The notes below the pieces were generated by a model. It was given only the letters and a program-made list of their open reading frames with translations, did no database searches and was not told where the DNA came from. From DATGKD01 sp035294855 (GTDB lineage: Bacteria > Actinomycetota > Acidimicrobiia > Acidimicrobiales > UBA8190): a DNA stretch of 11,714 nucleotides. Every line of letters begins with the position of its first letter. Position 1 is the first letter of the stretch. Shown piece by piece: positions 1 through 6,948 of the stretch. Location: contig DATGKD010000107.1 of NCBI GenBank assembly GCA_035294855.1, forward strand, positions 1 to 11,714. Reading direction: 5' to 3'. The position numbers and the translations under genes are program-made.

Positions 1-1
1 T

Positions 2-703
2 CACGACGACGCGACGCACGAAGCGGCTTCCCGAGCGCGTCTTGCGCCGCTCGGGCGCGCCTGGCTCGATGACGCCGTTCCCCGACGTTGCCGGGTACGC
101 GATGCGGACGACAGGGTGCTCCGGAACGTGCGAAACGGCGAGTTGCGCGGTCGCCGGGCTCGCGGCGCGAGTGACGTGCCGCCTCGCAACTCGCAGCGAC
201 GACAAGGCCGCGTCCGTGAGCGTCGACAGCTCGACGCCGTTGTTGCCCGCTCCGATGCCGATCGCCACATGGAGGTCGAGTCCCGTGGGACCGACGGTGA
301 GATGATCCCCGACCGCTCGTGCGAGCCGGCGTCCGAGCGCGCTGGGATTGATCCCGTTGCTCGTGCTGCCGAGGCAGACGGCGAAGCGTGCACCGCCCAA
401 CATGCACATCTGGTCGTCGGGACGGATGCAACGCTCCATGCGGCGGACCGCCAGTCGCCACAGCAGCTCCGGACGATCGGAGCGGAAGGCGACCTCTGAC
501 GCTGGCCGGACGTCCAGGCAGGCCACCACACGATTGCCCGCCGCAGTGACGCGGCGGCGGCCGCTGCTCGTCGCGACCACCGGGCTCTGCCAGCGGGCGG
601 GCATATCGCCCCGCAGCACGGCGTCCAATGCAGTCGGGCCGGCGTCGCTCTCGCCTCTGACCGCCCGCCCACCGCCGTCGATGCGTTCGATGAACGCCGT
701 CAC
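2..703 (-). CDS. Degenerate GGDEF-domain protein, N-terminal part (runs off left edge)
   Basis: Only the first 234 codons lie in the window; the gene continues beyond base 1. The reading frame starts at GTG 703, the first GTG/ATG/TTG after an in-frame TAG at 739-737, with a G-rich stretch just upstream. Residues about 58-151 have the order of a diguanylate cyclase GGDEF domain: a hydrophobic strand ending in LDV (63-65), helix ELLWRLAVRRMERCIRPDD (79-97), the turn LGGARFAVCL (102-111) where active enzymes have RGGDEFAV, helix LGRRLARAV, then the late strand LHVAIGIG (144-151). Asp-Glu of the signature is replaced by Ala-Arg and the metal-binding LD.D.FK motif reads LDVRPAS, so cyclic di-GMP synthesis is unlikely. 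It may act as a receiver or structural domain. The family call rests on reading by eye. The longer open frame on this strand one base over has poor codon use and is a shadow. The part outside the window could carry an EAL, PAS or membrane domain. Confidence 0.7.
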   Translation of the reverse strand, partial: MTAFIERIDGGGRAVRGESDAGPTALDAVLRGDMPARWQSPVVATSSGRRRVTAAGNRVVACLDVRPASEVAFRSDRPELLWRLAVRRMERCIRPDDQMCMLGGARFAVCLGSTSNGINPSALGRRLARAVGDHLTVGPTGLDLHVAIGIGAGNNGVELSTLTDAALSSLRVARRHVTRAASPATAQLAVSHVPEHPVVRIAYPATSGNGVIEPGAPERRKTRSGSRFVRRVVV

Positions 704-790
704 CGTGTCATGCGGTGCCCCGCACCCCCCCAGGGGCTACCACGCAGTGTGAACCCCGAAGCACCACGGTATCCCGTTGTTCCGAGCTTG

Positions 791-805
791 GGCAACTACG
801 TTGCC
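791..805. repeat. Perfect 6-bp inverted repeat in the divergent intergenic region
   Basis: GGCAAC and GTTGCC flank a 3-base spacer (TAC). No T-run follows on either strand, so it is a better candidate for a small operator or RNA hairpin near the divergent promoters than for a terminator. An arm this short could occur by chance. Confidence 0.3.
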
Positions 806-1085
806 ATAGACAACGATCAGTCTCACATGCTGGGACCGTACCGGCCTGGTCTCAAGGCGGGTGTCGCCGTTCGGCGCCTGAATTGTCGCTTGCGGGGTGA
901 CGCCTTGTGGTCGAAAACCCGACGCCCGGCAAATTGTGACGACGACCCGGTTGCGGCCGACGAGTCGTGGCGCGACCAGCTTGTCCCCCTGGCCGACGCC
1001 GTGCCCTGTACCGTCGCTCGCCGCGGGCGCACGAACGCGTCGCACGGGTCATCGACACCGAGGGCCGGGCCATCCCGCCCGCGTC

Positions 1086-1093
1086 GAGGGGGG
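1086..1093 (+). promoter_or_regulatory. Ribosome binding site that selects the TTG start of YfhO-A
   Basis: GAGGGGGG lies 4 to 8 bases before TTG 1098, depending on which part pairs with 16S rRNA. No in-frame ATG or GTG near the first membrane helix has a comparable site. Starting here gives a protein about as long as the paralogue YfhO-B. Confidence 0.55.
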
Positions 1094-1097
1094 ATCG

Positions 1098-3482
1098 TTG
1101 AGCGCGCCGGGCACCGAGGCACCCCACCGAGATCCCCGCTCGTCGGCTCCCCCGACACCCGCCGCCCGTCCACGGTGGTCGGCTCGCTGGATTCCCGACG
1201 CGGCCGGCGTGCTCTGGTTGCTTGTCCTGTCCGTCGTGGTCATGGCCCCCGCGCTCGTGCACGGTTCGGCGCTTGGCCCTTTCGATCTGCTCACCCGGCA
1301 CGGCCTCACCAAACAAGGGCCGTCGCTGGTCCACAACGGCCAGGCGACGGATCTCATCGCGGAGATGATCCCGTGGACCGCGCTGTCGTGGACCCAGGTC
1401 CACGCCGGACACCTCCCATTGTGGAACCCCTACAGCGCACTGGGAACGCCCTTGGCCTTCAACTGGCAGTCCGCGGCCTTCAGTCTTCCCGCCCTCGTCG
1501 GTTACGCGCTGCCCGAACGACTCGACTTCACCACGCAGGTCCTCGCCACGCTCGCCATCGCCGGCGTGGGCGCCTACACGTTCGCCCGCGTGCTGCGCCT
1601 CGGCGTCATCGCCGCCGTCGTCGCCGGCACCGTCTACGAGTTGAGCGGCCCGATGATGGGCTTCCTGGGTTGGCCCATCGCCGGCGTGATGTCGTGGGCG
1701 GGGTGGATCTTCGCGGCCTCCGTGATCGTCTTTCGCGGCCGACGGCGCCTGGGCGGCATCGCCTTCCTCGCCGCCGCGTTCGCGCTCGCGGTCTTCGCGG
1801 GACAGCCGGGCACGCTGGCGGTGTTGCTGTTGGGCCTGCTCGTGTTCGTCGTCGTCGTGGTGGTCCTGACCCCGCCGGCGCGCACCGGACGCGGGTTGCT
1901 GCGGTTGGGAACCGACTTCGGATCGTCGGCGCTCCTTGGTTTCGCTCTCAGTGCCCCGCTCTTGCTGCCCGGGGCGCAACTGTTGTCACGTTCGGTCTTC
2001 AAGGACGTCCAGCGCGTCAACCAGGCGCTGCCCGCTCAGGACGCGGTGAACGTCCTCCTCCAAGGATTCAGCGGTGTGCCGTTGGCGCGCCTGGGGTTCT
2101 TCAACGTGGGGACGACTGCCTACGTCGGGGTGATCGCCGTGGTCATGGCCGTCGCCGGCTTCGCGGTCCGTCGACGACGACCGGAGGTGGCGGCGCTCGG
2201 TGCGGTTGTCGTCGTGAGCCTGGCCGTGTCGTTCCTCCCGCCGGTGGCGGCCGTCTTGAACGCGCTGCCGTACCGGGCGCGTTGGCACGTCGCCATGGTC
2301 GTGCTCGCTCTCGGCCTGGCAGTCCTCGCCGGCGTGGGGACCGACGCCCTTGTGCGCGCCCCGTTCGACCACCGGCTCCGGACCTGGATCGCCGGCGGAT
2401 TCGGTGCGGCGATGCTCGTGCTCCTCGAGCTGTGGTTCTTCGGTCGGGGCTTGCTGCCGAGAGAAGAAGGCCGGATCCGTGACGAGAGCTTCATCTGGCC
2501 CCTCGTCTCCGTCGCCGTCGGTCTCCTCGTCGTGGGGGCGCTCGTCCGCCTCGAACGCCGTCACGGCCGGGGCGGTCGATTCCGGTTCGGCGCCGCCGTG
2601 GTGGGGCGAGGGGCGGGGCTCGCCTTGTTGGCGTGCGAGACCGCGTTCCTGACATCGGTCGGCTCTCAGGTCTTTGCTTCCAGCCCGACGTTCTTCGCCT
2701 CGCCGCCCGCGGTCGTCCGTCTCGAACGCGCCGTGGGCAACGCCGTCGTCGGCTTCGGAGCTCGCTCGTGTCAGGCGCCCCCCACGCTGGGCATCCTCCA
2801 GGAGGCCAACGACGCGTACGCCGTGCACGAGTTCGCGGCGTACGACCCCATCGCACCCCGGGCACTGTTCAGCTCCTGGAGGGCCGCTTCGGGGAACCCC
2901 GCCAACGCGGGCGTGCCGGTGTCGGTGTTCTGTCCCGTGGTGCGCGCCGCCGCTCAGGCGCGCGAGTTCGGGGTCTCCTTCGTCCTGGAGCCGCCAGGCG
3001 CCCCGGGACCGAGTGGATCCGTCTTCGTGCGCACCGTCGGAGACGAATCGCTCTACCGGTTTCCCGGGGTTTCCGTCGCCACCTTGGTCTCCGACCCGGG
3101 GCCGGGACCGCCCCCGGCACCGGGGGCCGCCGGGGTGCCGGTCGCGGTGAGTCACCCCGATGCGGCCACCTGGCGCGCCGAAGTTGATGCGACGTCGCCC
3201 GGGCTCCTCCGGCTCCGGCTGACGGACGTGCCGGGGTGGCACGGCAGCATCGACGGCCGGCCCCTGCGCCTCGAGCAGTTCGGCGGCGTGATGATCGAGG
3301 CGCGCATCCCACCGGGTCGGCACACCGTGGAGCTGTCGTACTGGCCGCGTTCGTTCACGGTGGGTATCGCCCTGGCGGCGGTCGGCTTGGCGGCGATCGC
3401 GGTGGCCGGAGTGGCACTGCCTTTCCGCCATCGGAGGGGCGCGTCCCGCCGGATCCCGACGTCGACGCGACCGGCCGATTGA
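1098..3482 (+). CDS. YfhO-family polytopic membrane protein, putative GT-C glycosyltransferase (YfhO-A)
   Basis: This is a 794-residue integral membrane protein. A short Pro/Arg-rich cytoplasmic N-terminus is followed by a first helix (about 35-54), then an extracytoplasmic loop with FDLLTRHGL (62-70; Asp63), IPWTALSW (91-98) and the family-like motif LPLWNPYSALG (106-116). Many further helices follow. A C-terminal soluble beta-rich segment contains PGWHGSIDGRPL and PPGRHTVELSYWP before a last helix and a basic tail. In the known family, B. subtilis YfhO takes part in glycosylating envelope teichoic acid, and GT-C enzymes use an Asp in the first outer loop with lipid-linked sugar donors; Asp63 is a candidate. 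YfhO-B (7483-9834) shares these landmarks and similar length. TTG 1098 is chosen for its ribosome binding site and the paralogue's length. The gene converges on the sortase gene with an 11-base gap. The acceptor is unknown; the family assignment is firm and the enzymatic role is inferred. Confidence 0.85.
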   Translation: MSAPGTEAPHRDPRSSAPPTPAARPRWSARWIPDAAGVLWLLVLSVVVMAPALVHGSALGPFDLLTRHGLTKQGPSLVHNGQATDLIAEMIPWTALSWTQVHAGHLPLWNPYSALGTPLAFNWQSAAFSLPALVGYALPERLDFTTQVLATLAIAGVGAYTFARVLRLGVIAAVVAGTVYELSGPMMGFLGWPIAGVMSWAGWIFAASVIVFRGRRRLGGIAFLAAAFALAVFAGQPGTLAVLLLGLLVFVVVVVVLTPPARTGRGLLRLGTDFGSSALLGFALSAPLLLPGAQLLSRSVFKDVQRVNQALPAQDAVNVLLQGFSGVPLARLGFFNVGTTAYVGVIAVVMAVAGFAVRRRRPEVAALGAVVVVSLAVSFLPPVAAVLNALPYRARWHVAMVVLALGLAVLAGVGTDALVRAPFDHRLRTWIAGGFGAAMLVLLELWFFGRGLLPREEGRIRDESFIWPLVSVAVGLLVVGALVRLERRHGRGGRFRFGAAVVGRGAGLALLACETAFLTSVGSQVFASSPTFFASPPAVVRLERAVGNAVVGFGARSCQAPPTLGILQEANDAYAVHEFAAYDPIAPRALFSSWRAASGNPANAGVPVSVFCPVVRAAAQAREFGVSFVLEPPGAPGPSGSVFVRTVGDESLYRFPGVSVATLVSDPGPGPPPAPGAAGVPVAVSHPDAATWRAEVDATSPGLLRLRLTDVPGWHGSIDGRPLRLEQFGGVMIEARIPPGRHTVELSYWPRSFTVGIALAAVGLAAIAVAGVALPFRHRRGASRRIPTSTRPAD

Positions 3483-3493
3483 TCCGGGTAGAT

Positions 3494-4489
3494 TCAGAAG
3501 GTCTGGGGGAGTGCCAGGCTCACGTGCTGGAAGCACACCAGCAACGCCCCCAGCGCCAGCGGGGTGCCCATAGCGAGGGAGACCACCGACCATGGTCGCC
3601 TGCCCCGGCGCCACGCCACCAGTGCGAGCACCGCGGCCAAGGCCGTGAGCGCTCCCCACAGCACCGCCTCGCCGACCTCGCCGCGGGTGCTGCGCCCGCT
3701 CAGAGCGCCCGAAGTCGCGAGGGCGCCCTCACCGGCCAGTGACTTCACCTTCGGCCCGGTGGGCTTCGGCACCGTCGTCGAGGGCGTGCTGGTGGCTGTG
3801 CTCGCCGCCAGGACCCCCGAGTGGAGGGCGGCCACCACGACCAGCCGCTGGGATGCGCTGTAGCGAGGGTTGCAGGTCGTGAGGGTCAGCTGCGGTGACG
3901 ATGACTGGTTGAGCACCGTCGTGTCGCTCGGTGACACGACTCGGGACGTCGTCACCTGGTATTGGAAGAACCCCTGCTGCGTCTCGATTGAGATGAGGTC
4001 GCCGGGCTGCAGGGCGTTCAGGTTGTAGAAGGGGGCGCCGTACGTGGTGCGGTGGCCGGCGATCGCTGCGTTGCCCGCCTGGCCGGGGAGTGACGTCCCC
4101 GTGTAATGGCCCGGGCCCTGTTGGAGCTGGTGCTCGTCGGTCCCCTCCACGATGGCCGCGTCGGTCATGCCGATCCTCGGGATGGTGAGAAGACCGATGG
4201 GCGTCCCCGCCCCGGGTGCGCCCGTGGTGGCGGCGACACGGGCCGTGAGCGCCGTGGTCGACGTGGTCGGGGCGGGGCCGCTTGCCGGCGTGGAGGTCGG
4301 GGTGGTCGTGCGGGGGGCGGGGGAGACGGCGGCGAGCCTGCCCCGGAGCTCTTGGCGGAGCTGGTTCTGGGCGTTGTGCTCGTACAGGGCGGTGCCCCAC
4401 AGCTGGTAGGCGACGAACGCGAGGAGCAGCACGCCGACGGTGACGAGCGCGAGCGCGACGCGACGAAGAGCCCGATGCCCCCTCCTCAC
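3494..4489 (-). CDS. Class E-type sortase (transpeptidase)
   Basis: This is a 331-residue membrane-anchored cysteine transpeptidase that should cleave a sorting motif between Thr and Gly and attach the protein to the cell wall. An N-terminal helix (about 11-30) is followed by a Pro/Thr-rich linker (59-89) and the catalytic domain (about 97-222). The catalytic His is in AIAGHRTTYG (His146), Cys in TLTTCNPRYS (Cys206), and the active-site Arg is probably Arg215 in SASQRL. TLTTC followed by a basic SARQRL-like stretch is typical of class E enzymes, which prefer LAxTG. A second Thr/Pro linker (231-247) leads to two further helices (about 275-293 and 300-320), a C-terminal extension beyond the usual minimal sortase. 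GTG 4489 is the first in-frame start before the signal anchor; its ribosome binding site is poor. It is divergent from the LAFTG protein gene at 4919, its likely substrate. The catalytic residues are clear; the class call is by motif. Confidence 0.92.
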   Translation of the reverse strand: MRRGHRALRRVALALVTVGVLLLAFVAYQLWGTALYEHNAQNQLRQELRGRLAAVSPAPRTTTPTSTPASGPAPTTSTTALTARVAATTGAPGAGTPIGLLTIPRIGMTDAAIVEGTDEHQLQQGPGHYTGTSLPGQAGNAAIAGHRTTYGAPFYNLNALQPGDLISIETQQGFFQYQVTTSRVVSPSDTTVLNQSSSPQLTLTTCNPRYSASQRLVVVAALHSGVLAASTATSTPSTTVPKPTGPKVKSLAGEGALATSGALSGRSTRGEVGEAVLWGALTALAAVLALVAWRRGRRPWSVVSLAMGTPLALGALLVCFQHVSLALPQTF

Positions 4490-4598
4490 GAAGAGCCAGC
4501 ATACGGGCGGGGCCGCCGCTGAATCGGTCGCCCCGCCACCACGCCTCGTAGTGGTTTGCCTACAGAGCGGCCCGACCAGCCACGATGCCGCCGGCGCC

Positions 4599-4623
4599 CG
4601 TCACGATTTCGTCAATCGTGACG
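4599..4623. repeat. Perfect 10-bp inverted repeat, possible operator or RNA hairpin
   Basis: The arms CGTCACGATT (4599-4608) and AATCGTGACG (4614-4623) are exact reverse complements around a 5-base centre. It lies between the divergent sortase and surface-protein genes, 24 bases before the ATG of a small open frame. No T-run follows, and the arms are less GC-rich than the terminators elsewhere in the window, so a dimeric-regulator operator is the better guess. A shared regulator of sortase and substrate would fit, but nothing in the window encodes one. Confidence 0.55.
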
Positions 4624-4647
4624 ATGTGACCTCGAGCGGCCTCTCCT

Positions 4648-4803
4648 ATGGTGACGTTCAGGCGGTTGCGGGACCGCTCGGCGCGCTTGCGCGTCGGGCA
4701 TTCGGTCGACCACTCGTGTCGGAAGGGGGAGGAACAAGACGACCGTCGTCGAGCGACGCGTCGCTTGGATCCGCTGAAGAAGCTGAAGAAGCAGTACCGG
4801 TAG
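4648..4803 (+). CDS. Possible small basic protein (51 aa), unknown function
   Basis: An ATG-initiated frame of 51 codons encodes a very Arg/Lys-rich peptide that begins MVTFRRLRDRSARL and ends LDPLKKLKKQYR. About 82% of its third positions are G or C, clearly more than the two competing plus-strand frames across the same bases, and the C-terminal Lys/Leu pattern looks like a protein end rather than noise. An in-frame TGA at 4627 limits the start. There is no good ribosome binding site, which weakens the call. A 10-bp palindrome lies just upstream and a small hairpin begins 9 bases after the stop. It shares the strand of the surface-protein gene and could be a short upstream member of that transcript. 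I do not recognise a family. Within it, a 9-bp unit GCTGAAGAA occurs twice in tandem (4773-4790) and encodes the KKLKK stretch. Confidence 0.4.
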   Translation: MVTFRRLRDRSARLRVGHSVDHSCRKGEEQDDRRRATRRLDPLKKLKKQYR

Positions 4804-4812
4804 CACCACGGC

Positions 4813-4827
4813 GCTTCGGAACGAAGC
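4813..4827 (+). terminator. Weak hairpin after the small open frame
   Basis: GCTTCG and CGAAGC pair around a GAA loop, starting 9 bases after the TAG of the small frame. The stem is only 6 bp and lacks a T-run, so it may be an attenuator, a weak terminator or chance. It precedes the surface-protein start by about 90 bases. Confidence 0.25.
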
Positions 4828-4904
4828 CTCGTGCGGTTCTCAGGCGTGGGCCCTCCCGCTCCGGTGAACCACCTCGGGGGGGAAGTTGAACCGAACGGAC
4901 GGAC

Positions 4905-4910
4905 GGAGGA
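4905..4910 (+). promoter_or_regulatory. Strong ribosome binding site of the LAFTG surface protein
   Basis: GGAGGA lies 8 bases upstream of GTG 4919. This fixes the start immediately before a classical signal peptide. Confidence 0.75.
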
Positions 4911-4918
4911 ACTGAGAA

Positions 4919-6895
4919 GTGGCTCGGACAACGAGATTGCCCTCGGTGTTGGCCGCGATTGGCGCGACGGCCCTGCTTGCCGGTTCGGTGATGATCGGGA
5001 CCGCCGTCACTGCCGGCGCGGCCACCACTTCGCTGAGCCTTTCATCGACGTCTGCCGGGGTGACGTGCGACAACTCGAACCCCGCCCAGCCTGTTTGTAG
5101 CGGCCTCGCGGGTGGCGACACCGTCACCCTGGCGGGCACCGGCTTCACGCCGGGCTCGCTGGCGTCGGACATCGAGTGCAACTCGGACATGCACCAGCCG
5201 GTGATTCTGTTCCTCGGCAACTACGTGCCGATCAGTTGCACCCCGCTCAAGCTGTCGCAGATCTCGTCCACCGGGGCGTACAACCCACCCCCGTTTGCCG
5301 TGGTCCAGGGGACGACGGGCCCGGTGTTGAACAACCCCTCGGTATATCCACCGACGTGCACCATCGACCCGACCAAGGGCAAGCCACCGTTGCCCGGCCA
5401 GAGCGGGCCGATCCCGGGCTGCACGACGTCGGGCAACCCCGCCACCGACGCGGCCAACTTCCCGTGTCCACCCACGTCGGCTCAGCAGACCGCCGGTGAC
5501 GACTGCGTTCTGGCGATCGGCGACCAGGCGGGCGATCGTGGGGTAGGGGTCGTGCTCTTCGGCACCGAGACGCTGCCGACGACCACGACGACCGGTGCTG
5601 GTGGCACCACGACGACAGCGGGTGGCTCGACCACGACCACCACCGCGGGCACGACCACGACGACAGCGGGGACCACCACCACGACGTCGGGCACGACGAC
5701 GACCACGGGCGGGACAACCACCACTGTGGCCCCGACCACCACGACGACGTCGGGCACGACGACGACCACCGGCGCCACCACCACGACGACGTCGGGCACG
5801 ACCACCACGACGTCGGGCACGACGACGACCACGGGCGGGACAACCACCACTGTGGCCCCGACCACCACGACGACCGGCGGCGCCGTCGTTCAGCCGACGG
5901 GCGCGTACGAGCTGTACTGCCCGGGCACTCCGATCGGGAACATCGCGCTCAACGGCGCCATGACCGCGGGAACGATCTCGCCAGCGAGCCCCACGTCGGG
6001 TCAGCAGTTCAACTTGACGGGCTACCAGACGAGCGTGAACCTGCCCGCGTCGCTGGCGACCGCCGCTTCGGCGCTCTCACCGACACTGTCGGGTACGGCA
6101 GACGCGCAGCTGGACGCGAGCGGGGCCACCCCGGCAACGCTTCCCGTGAAGGGCCAGATGATCAACCTGACCTTCCCGTCCCCGATCCCGAGCGCCGGGG
6201 TCCCTCTCCAGGTGCCAGCGACGCCGGCGACCGAAGGCCCGTTCACGGCGACGGGTAGCGCCATCACCATCCAGGAGGACTCGAGCGTTTCCCTGACGTT
6301 GATGGTGTCGGGGGCCCCGTTGCCGCTCACGTGCACGGCCTACCCGAACGACTCAACCACGTCGGGCCTCAACCCGCCGGCCCCGAGTGGGAGCCCCATC
6401 TCACCCGTGATCGCCGTCGCTGGAGGCGGGGCACCACCGGTCACCGCGCCACCGACCACGAAGGGTGGAGGCAGCGGTGGCAGTGGCGGGTCGGGCGGTG
6501 CGAAGGCCGTGACCGCGGCCTCGAGCGGCCTGGCGTTCACCGGTCCCGGTCCGGGCATCGCGTGGCTGATGCTCATCGGGGCGGGCCTCGTGATCTTCGG
6601 GTTCGCACTGCTCGTCCTCGTGGACGCGCCTCGTCGGCTGTTCGCGCAGCTGGCGTTCGTGAACCCGATGCGGAGGCGGCGCCCGCGTGGCGAGAGCAAG
6701 CCGTCTCGCCGGCTGGGTTTCACGCGTCCGGACATCGACGTGCGGGCGTGGACCGGGCACCTCACGAGCGGGATCGCCAGCCGGGGACGAGGAATGGGCG
6801 CCCGTATGACGCGGATGCCCGACAGCGGCCGTGAGCTGGCGCAGACGACGGCGAAGGGCGTCGCGCGCGCAGCCCGCTGGTTCCTCGGGCGCTGA
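4919..6895 (+). CDS. Sortase-anchored, Thr-rich surface protein with neocarzinostatin-like domain and LAFTG motif
   Basis: This 658-residue secreted protein starts with a signal peptide (about 1-35: basic start, hydrophobic core, cleavage near AGAAT). Residues about 38-215 read like the neocarzinostatin Ig-like fold: GDTVTLAGTGFTPGS (66-80), paired Cys (87/107; a later Cys196) and a final strand CVLAIGDQAGDRGVGVVLFG. Residues 221-320 are a stalk of T5-G/S/A units, 67 of 100 residues Thr. A second ectodomain (about 321-500, Cys334 and Cys472) and a Gly/Ser linker lead to LAFTG (538-542), a membrane helix (about 546-568) and Arg-Arg. LAxTG is the class E sortase motif, and such a sortase is encoded divergently next door. 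Oddly, about 89 basic residues follow the helix, whereas sorting signals normally end within a few. The function of the ectodomains is unknown: adhesin, envelope spacer or glycoprotein. The neocarzinostatin resemblance is by eye and does not imply an enediyne. Confidence 0.88.
   Translation: MARTTRLPSVLAAIGATALLAGSVMIGTAVTAGAATTSLSLSSTSAGVTCDNSNPAQPVCSGLAGGDTVTLAGTGFTPGSLASDIECNSDMHQPVILFLGNYVPISCTPLKLSQISSTGAYNPPPFAVVQGTTGPVLNNPSVYPPTCTIDPTKGKPPLPGQSGPIPGCTTSGNPATDAANFPCPPTSAQQTAGDDCVLAIGDQAGDRGVGVVLFGTETLPTTTTTGAGGTTTTAGGSTTTTTAGTTTTTAGTTTTTSGTTTTTGGTTTTVAPTTTTTSGTTTTTGATTTTTSGTTTTTSGTTTTTGGTTTTVAPTTTTTGGAVVQPTGAYELYCPGTPIGNIALNGAMTAGTISPASPTSGQQFNLTGYQTSVNLPASLATAASALSPTLSGTADAQLDASGATPATLPVKGQMINLTFPSPIPSAGVPLQVPATPATEGPFTATGSAITIQEDSSVSLTLMVSGAPLPLTCTAYPNDSTTSGLNPPAPSGSPISPVIAVAGGGAPPVTAPPTTKGGGSGGSGGSGGAKAVTAASSGLAFTGPGPGIAWLMLIGAGLVIFGFALLVLVDAPRRLFAQLAFVNPMRRRRPRGESKPSRRLGFTRPDIDVRAWTGHLTSGIASRGRGMGARMTRMPDSGRELAQTTAKGVARAARWFLGR
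5675..5748 (+). repeat. 74-bp perfect direct repeat, copy 1 (Thr-rich stalk)
   Basis: These 74 bases are identical to 5801-5874. The copies are 126 bp apart start to start, i.e. 42 codons, so the repeat is in frame (residues 253-277 and 295-319). Each copy ends with the only TVAPTTTTT variant units of the stalk. Confidence 0.9.
5801..5874 (+). repeat. 74-bp perfect direct repeat, copy 2 (Thr-rich stalk)
   Basis: This is the second identical copy of the 74-bp unit. Exact identity over 74 bases, including wobble positions, points to a recent duplication or ongoing gene conversion in the stalk. Confidence 0.9.
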
Positions 6896-6920
6896 CCTTC
6901 GCTCCAACTCGGCTCTGAGT

Positions 6921-6948
6921 CACGACCGGCCCTCCGGGGCCGGTCGTG
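6921..6948 (+). terminator. Strong hairpin terminator of the surface-protein gene
   Basis: CACGACCGGCCC and GGGCCGGTCGTG form a perfect 12-bp stem closed by a TCCG tetraloop (C-UNCG-G type), starting 26 bases after the stop. It has no T-run, as is common in high-GC actinobacteria. The symmetrical stem could stop transcription in both directions. Confidence 0.85.

Larger units (their letters stand above)
704..1097. other. Divergent intergenic region between the GGDEF-like gene and YfhO-A
   Basis: This 394-base gap separates two divergently transcribed genes and should hold both promoters. It contains a short perfect hairpin (791-805). On the minus strand a TTGCCC (795-790) and a TACCGT (771-766) are 18 bases apart and 63 bases from the GTG at 703. 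This is a weak sigma70-like candidate that I would not rely on. Several open frames cross the region on both strands, but none has convincing codon use, a ribosome binding site or recognisable sequence. The frame of YfhO-A stays open upstream to about 897, but that extension is Arg/Thr/Pro-rich and has no hydrophobic segment. Confidence 0.5.
4490..4918. other. Divergent sortase/surface-protein intergenic region
   Basis: The 429 bases between the sortase start and the surface-protein start should contain the promoters of both. Besides the separately listed palindrome, small open frame, hairpin and ribosome binding site, I see no convincing -35/-10 pair. A minus-strand frame (4560-4931) and a long plus frame (4440-4889) cross it, but their third-position composition and sequences look non-coding. 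Confidence 0.5.

Noticed and set aside
1..672. Open frame of 223 residues on the minus strand beginning MGGRSEAR.
   Set aside because: It is the shadow of the GGDEF-like gene one base over: full of Arg, Ser and Cys, without any fold pattern, while the neighbouring frame reads as a GGDEF-like domain.
897..1097. N-terminal extension of YfhO-A to GTG 897.
   Set aside because: The added 67 residues are low-complexity and Arg/Thr-rich, have no counterpart in YfhO-B, and a good ribosome binding site precedes TTG 1098.
4560..4931. Minus-strand frame of 123 residues across the sortase/surface-protein intergenic region.
   Set aside because: Ser/Arg/Cys-rich composition, no ribosome binding site, and it overlaps the start of the well-supported surface-protein gene.
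5482..5868. Minus-strand frame made of V4-5 repeats (VVVVVPDVVVVV).
   Set aside because: It is the complement of the ACC/ACG Thr codons of the stalk and has no ribosome binding site or other gene-like sequence.
5570..5880. Regularly spaced short repeats that might suggest a CRISPR array or minisatellite.
   Set aside because: The repeats are in-frame Thr codons with no unique spacers of constant length; no cas genes are nearby. It is a protein repeat.
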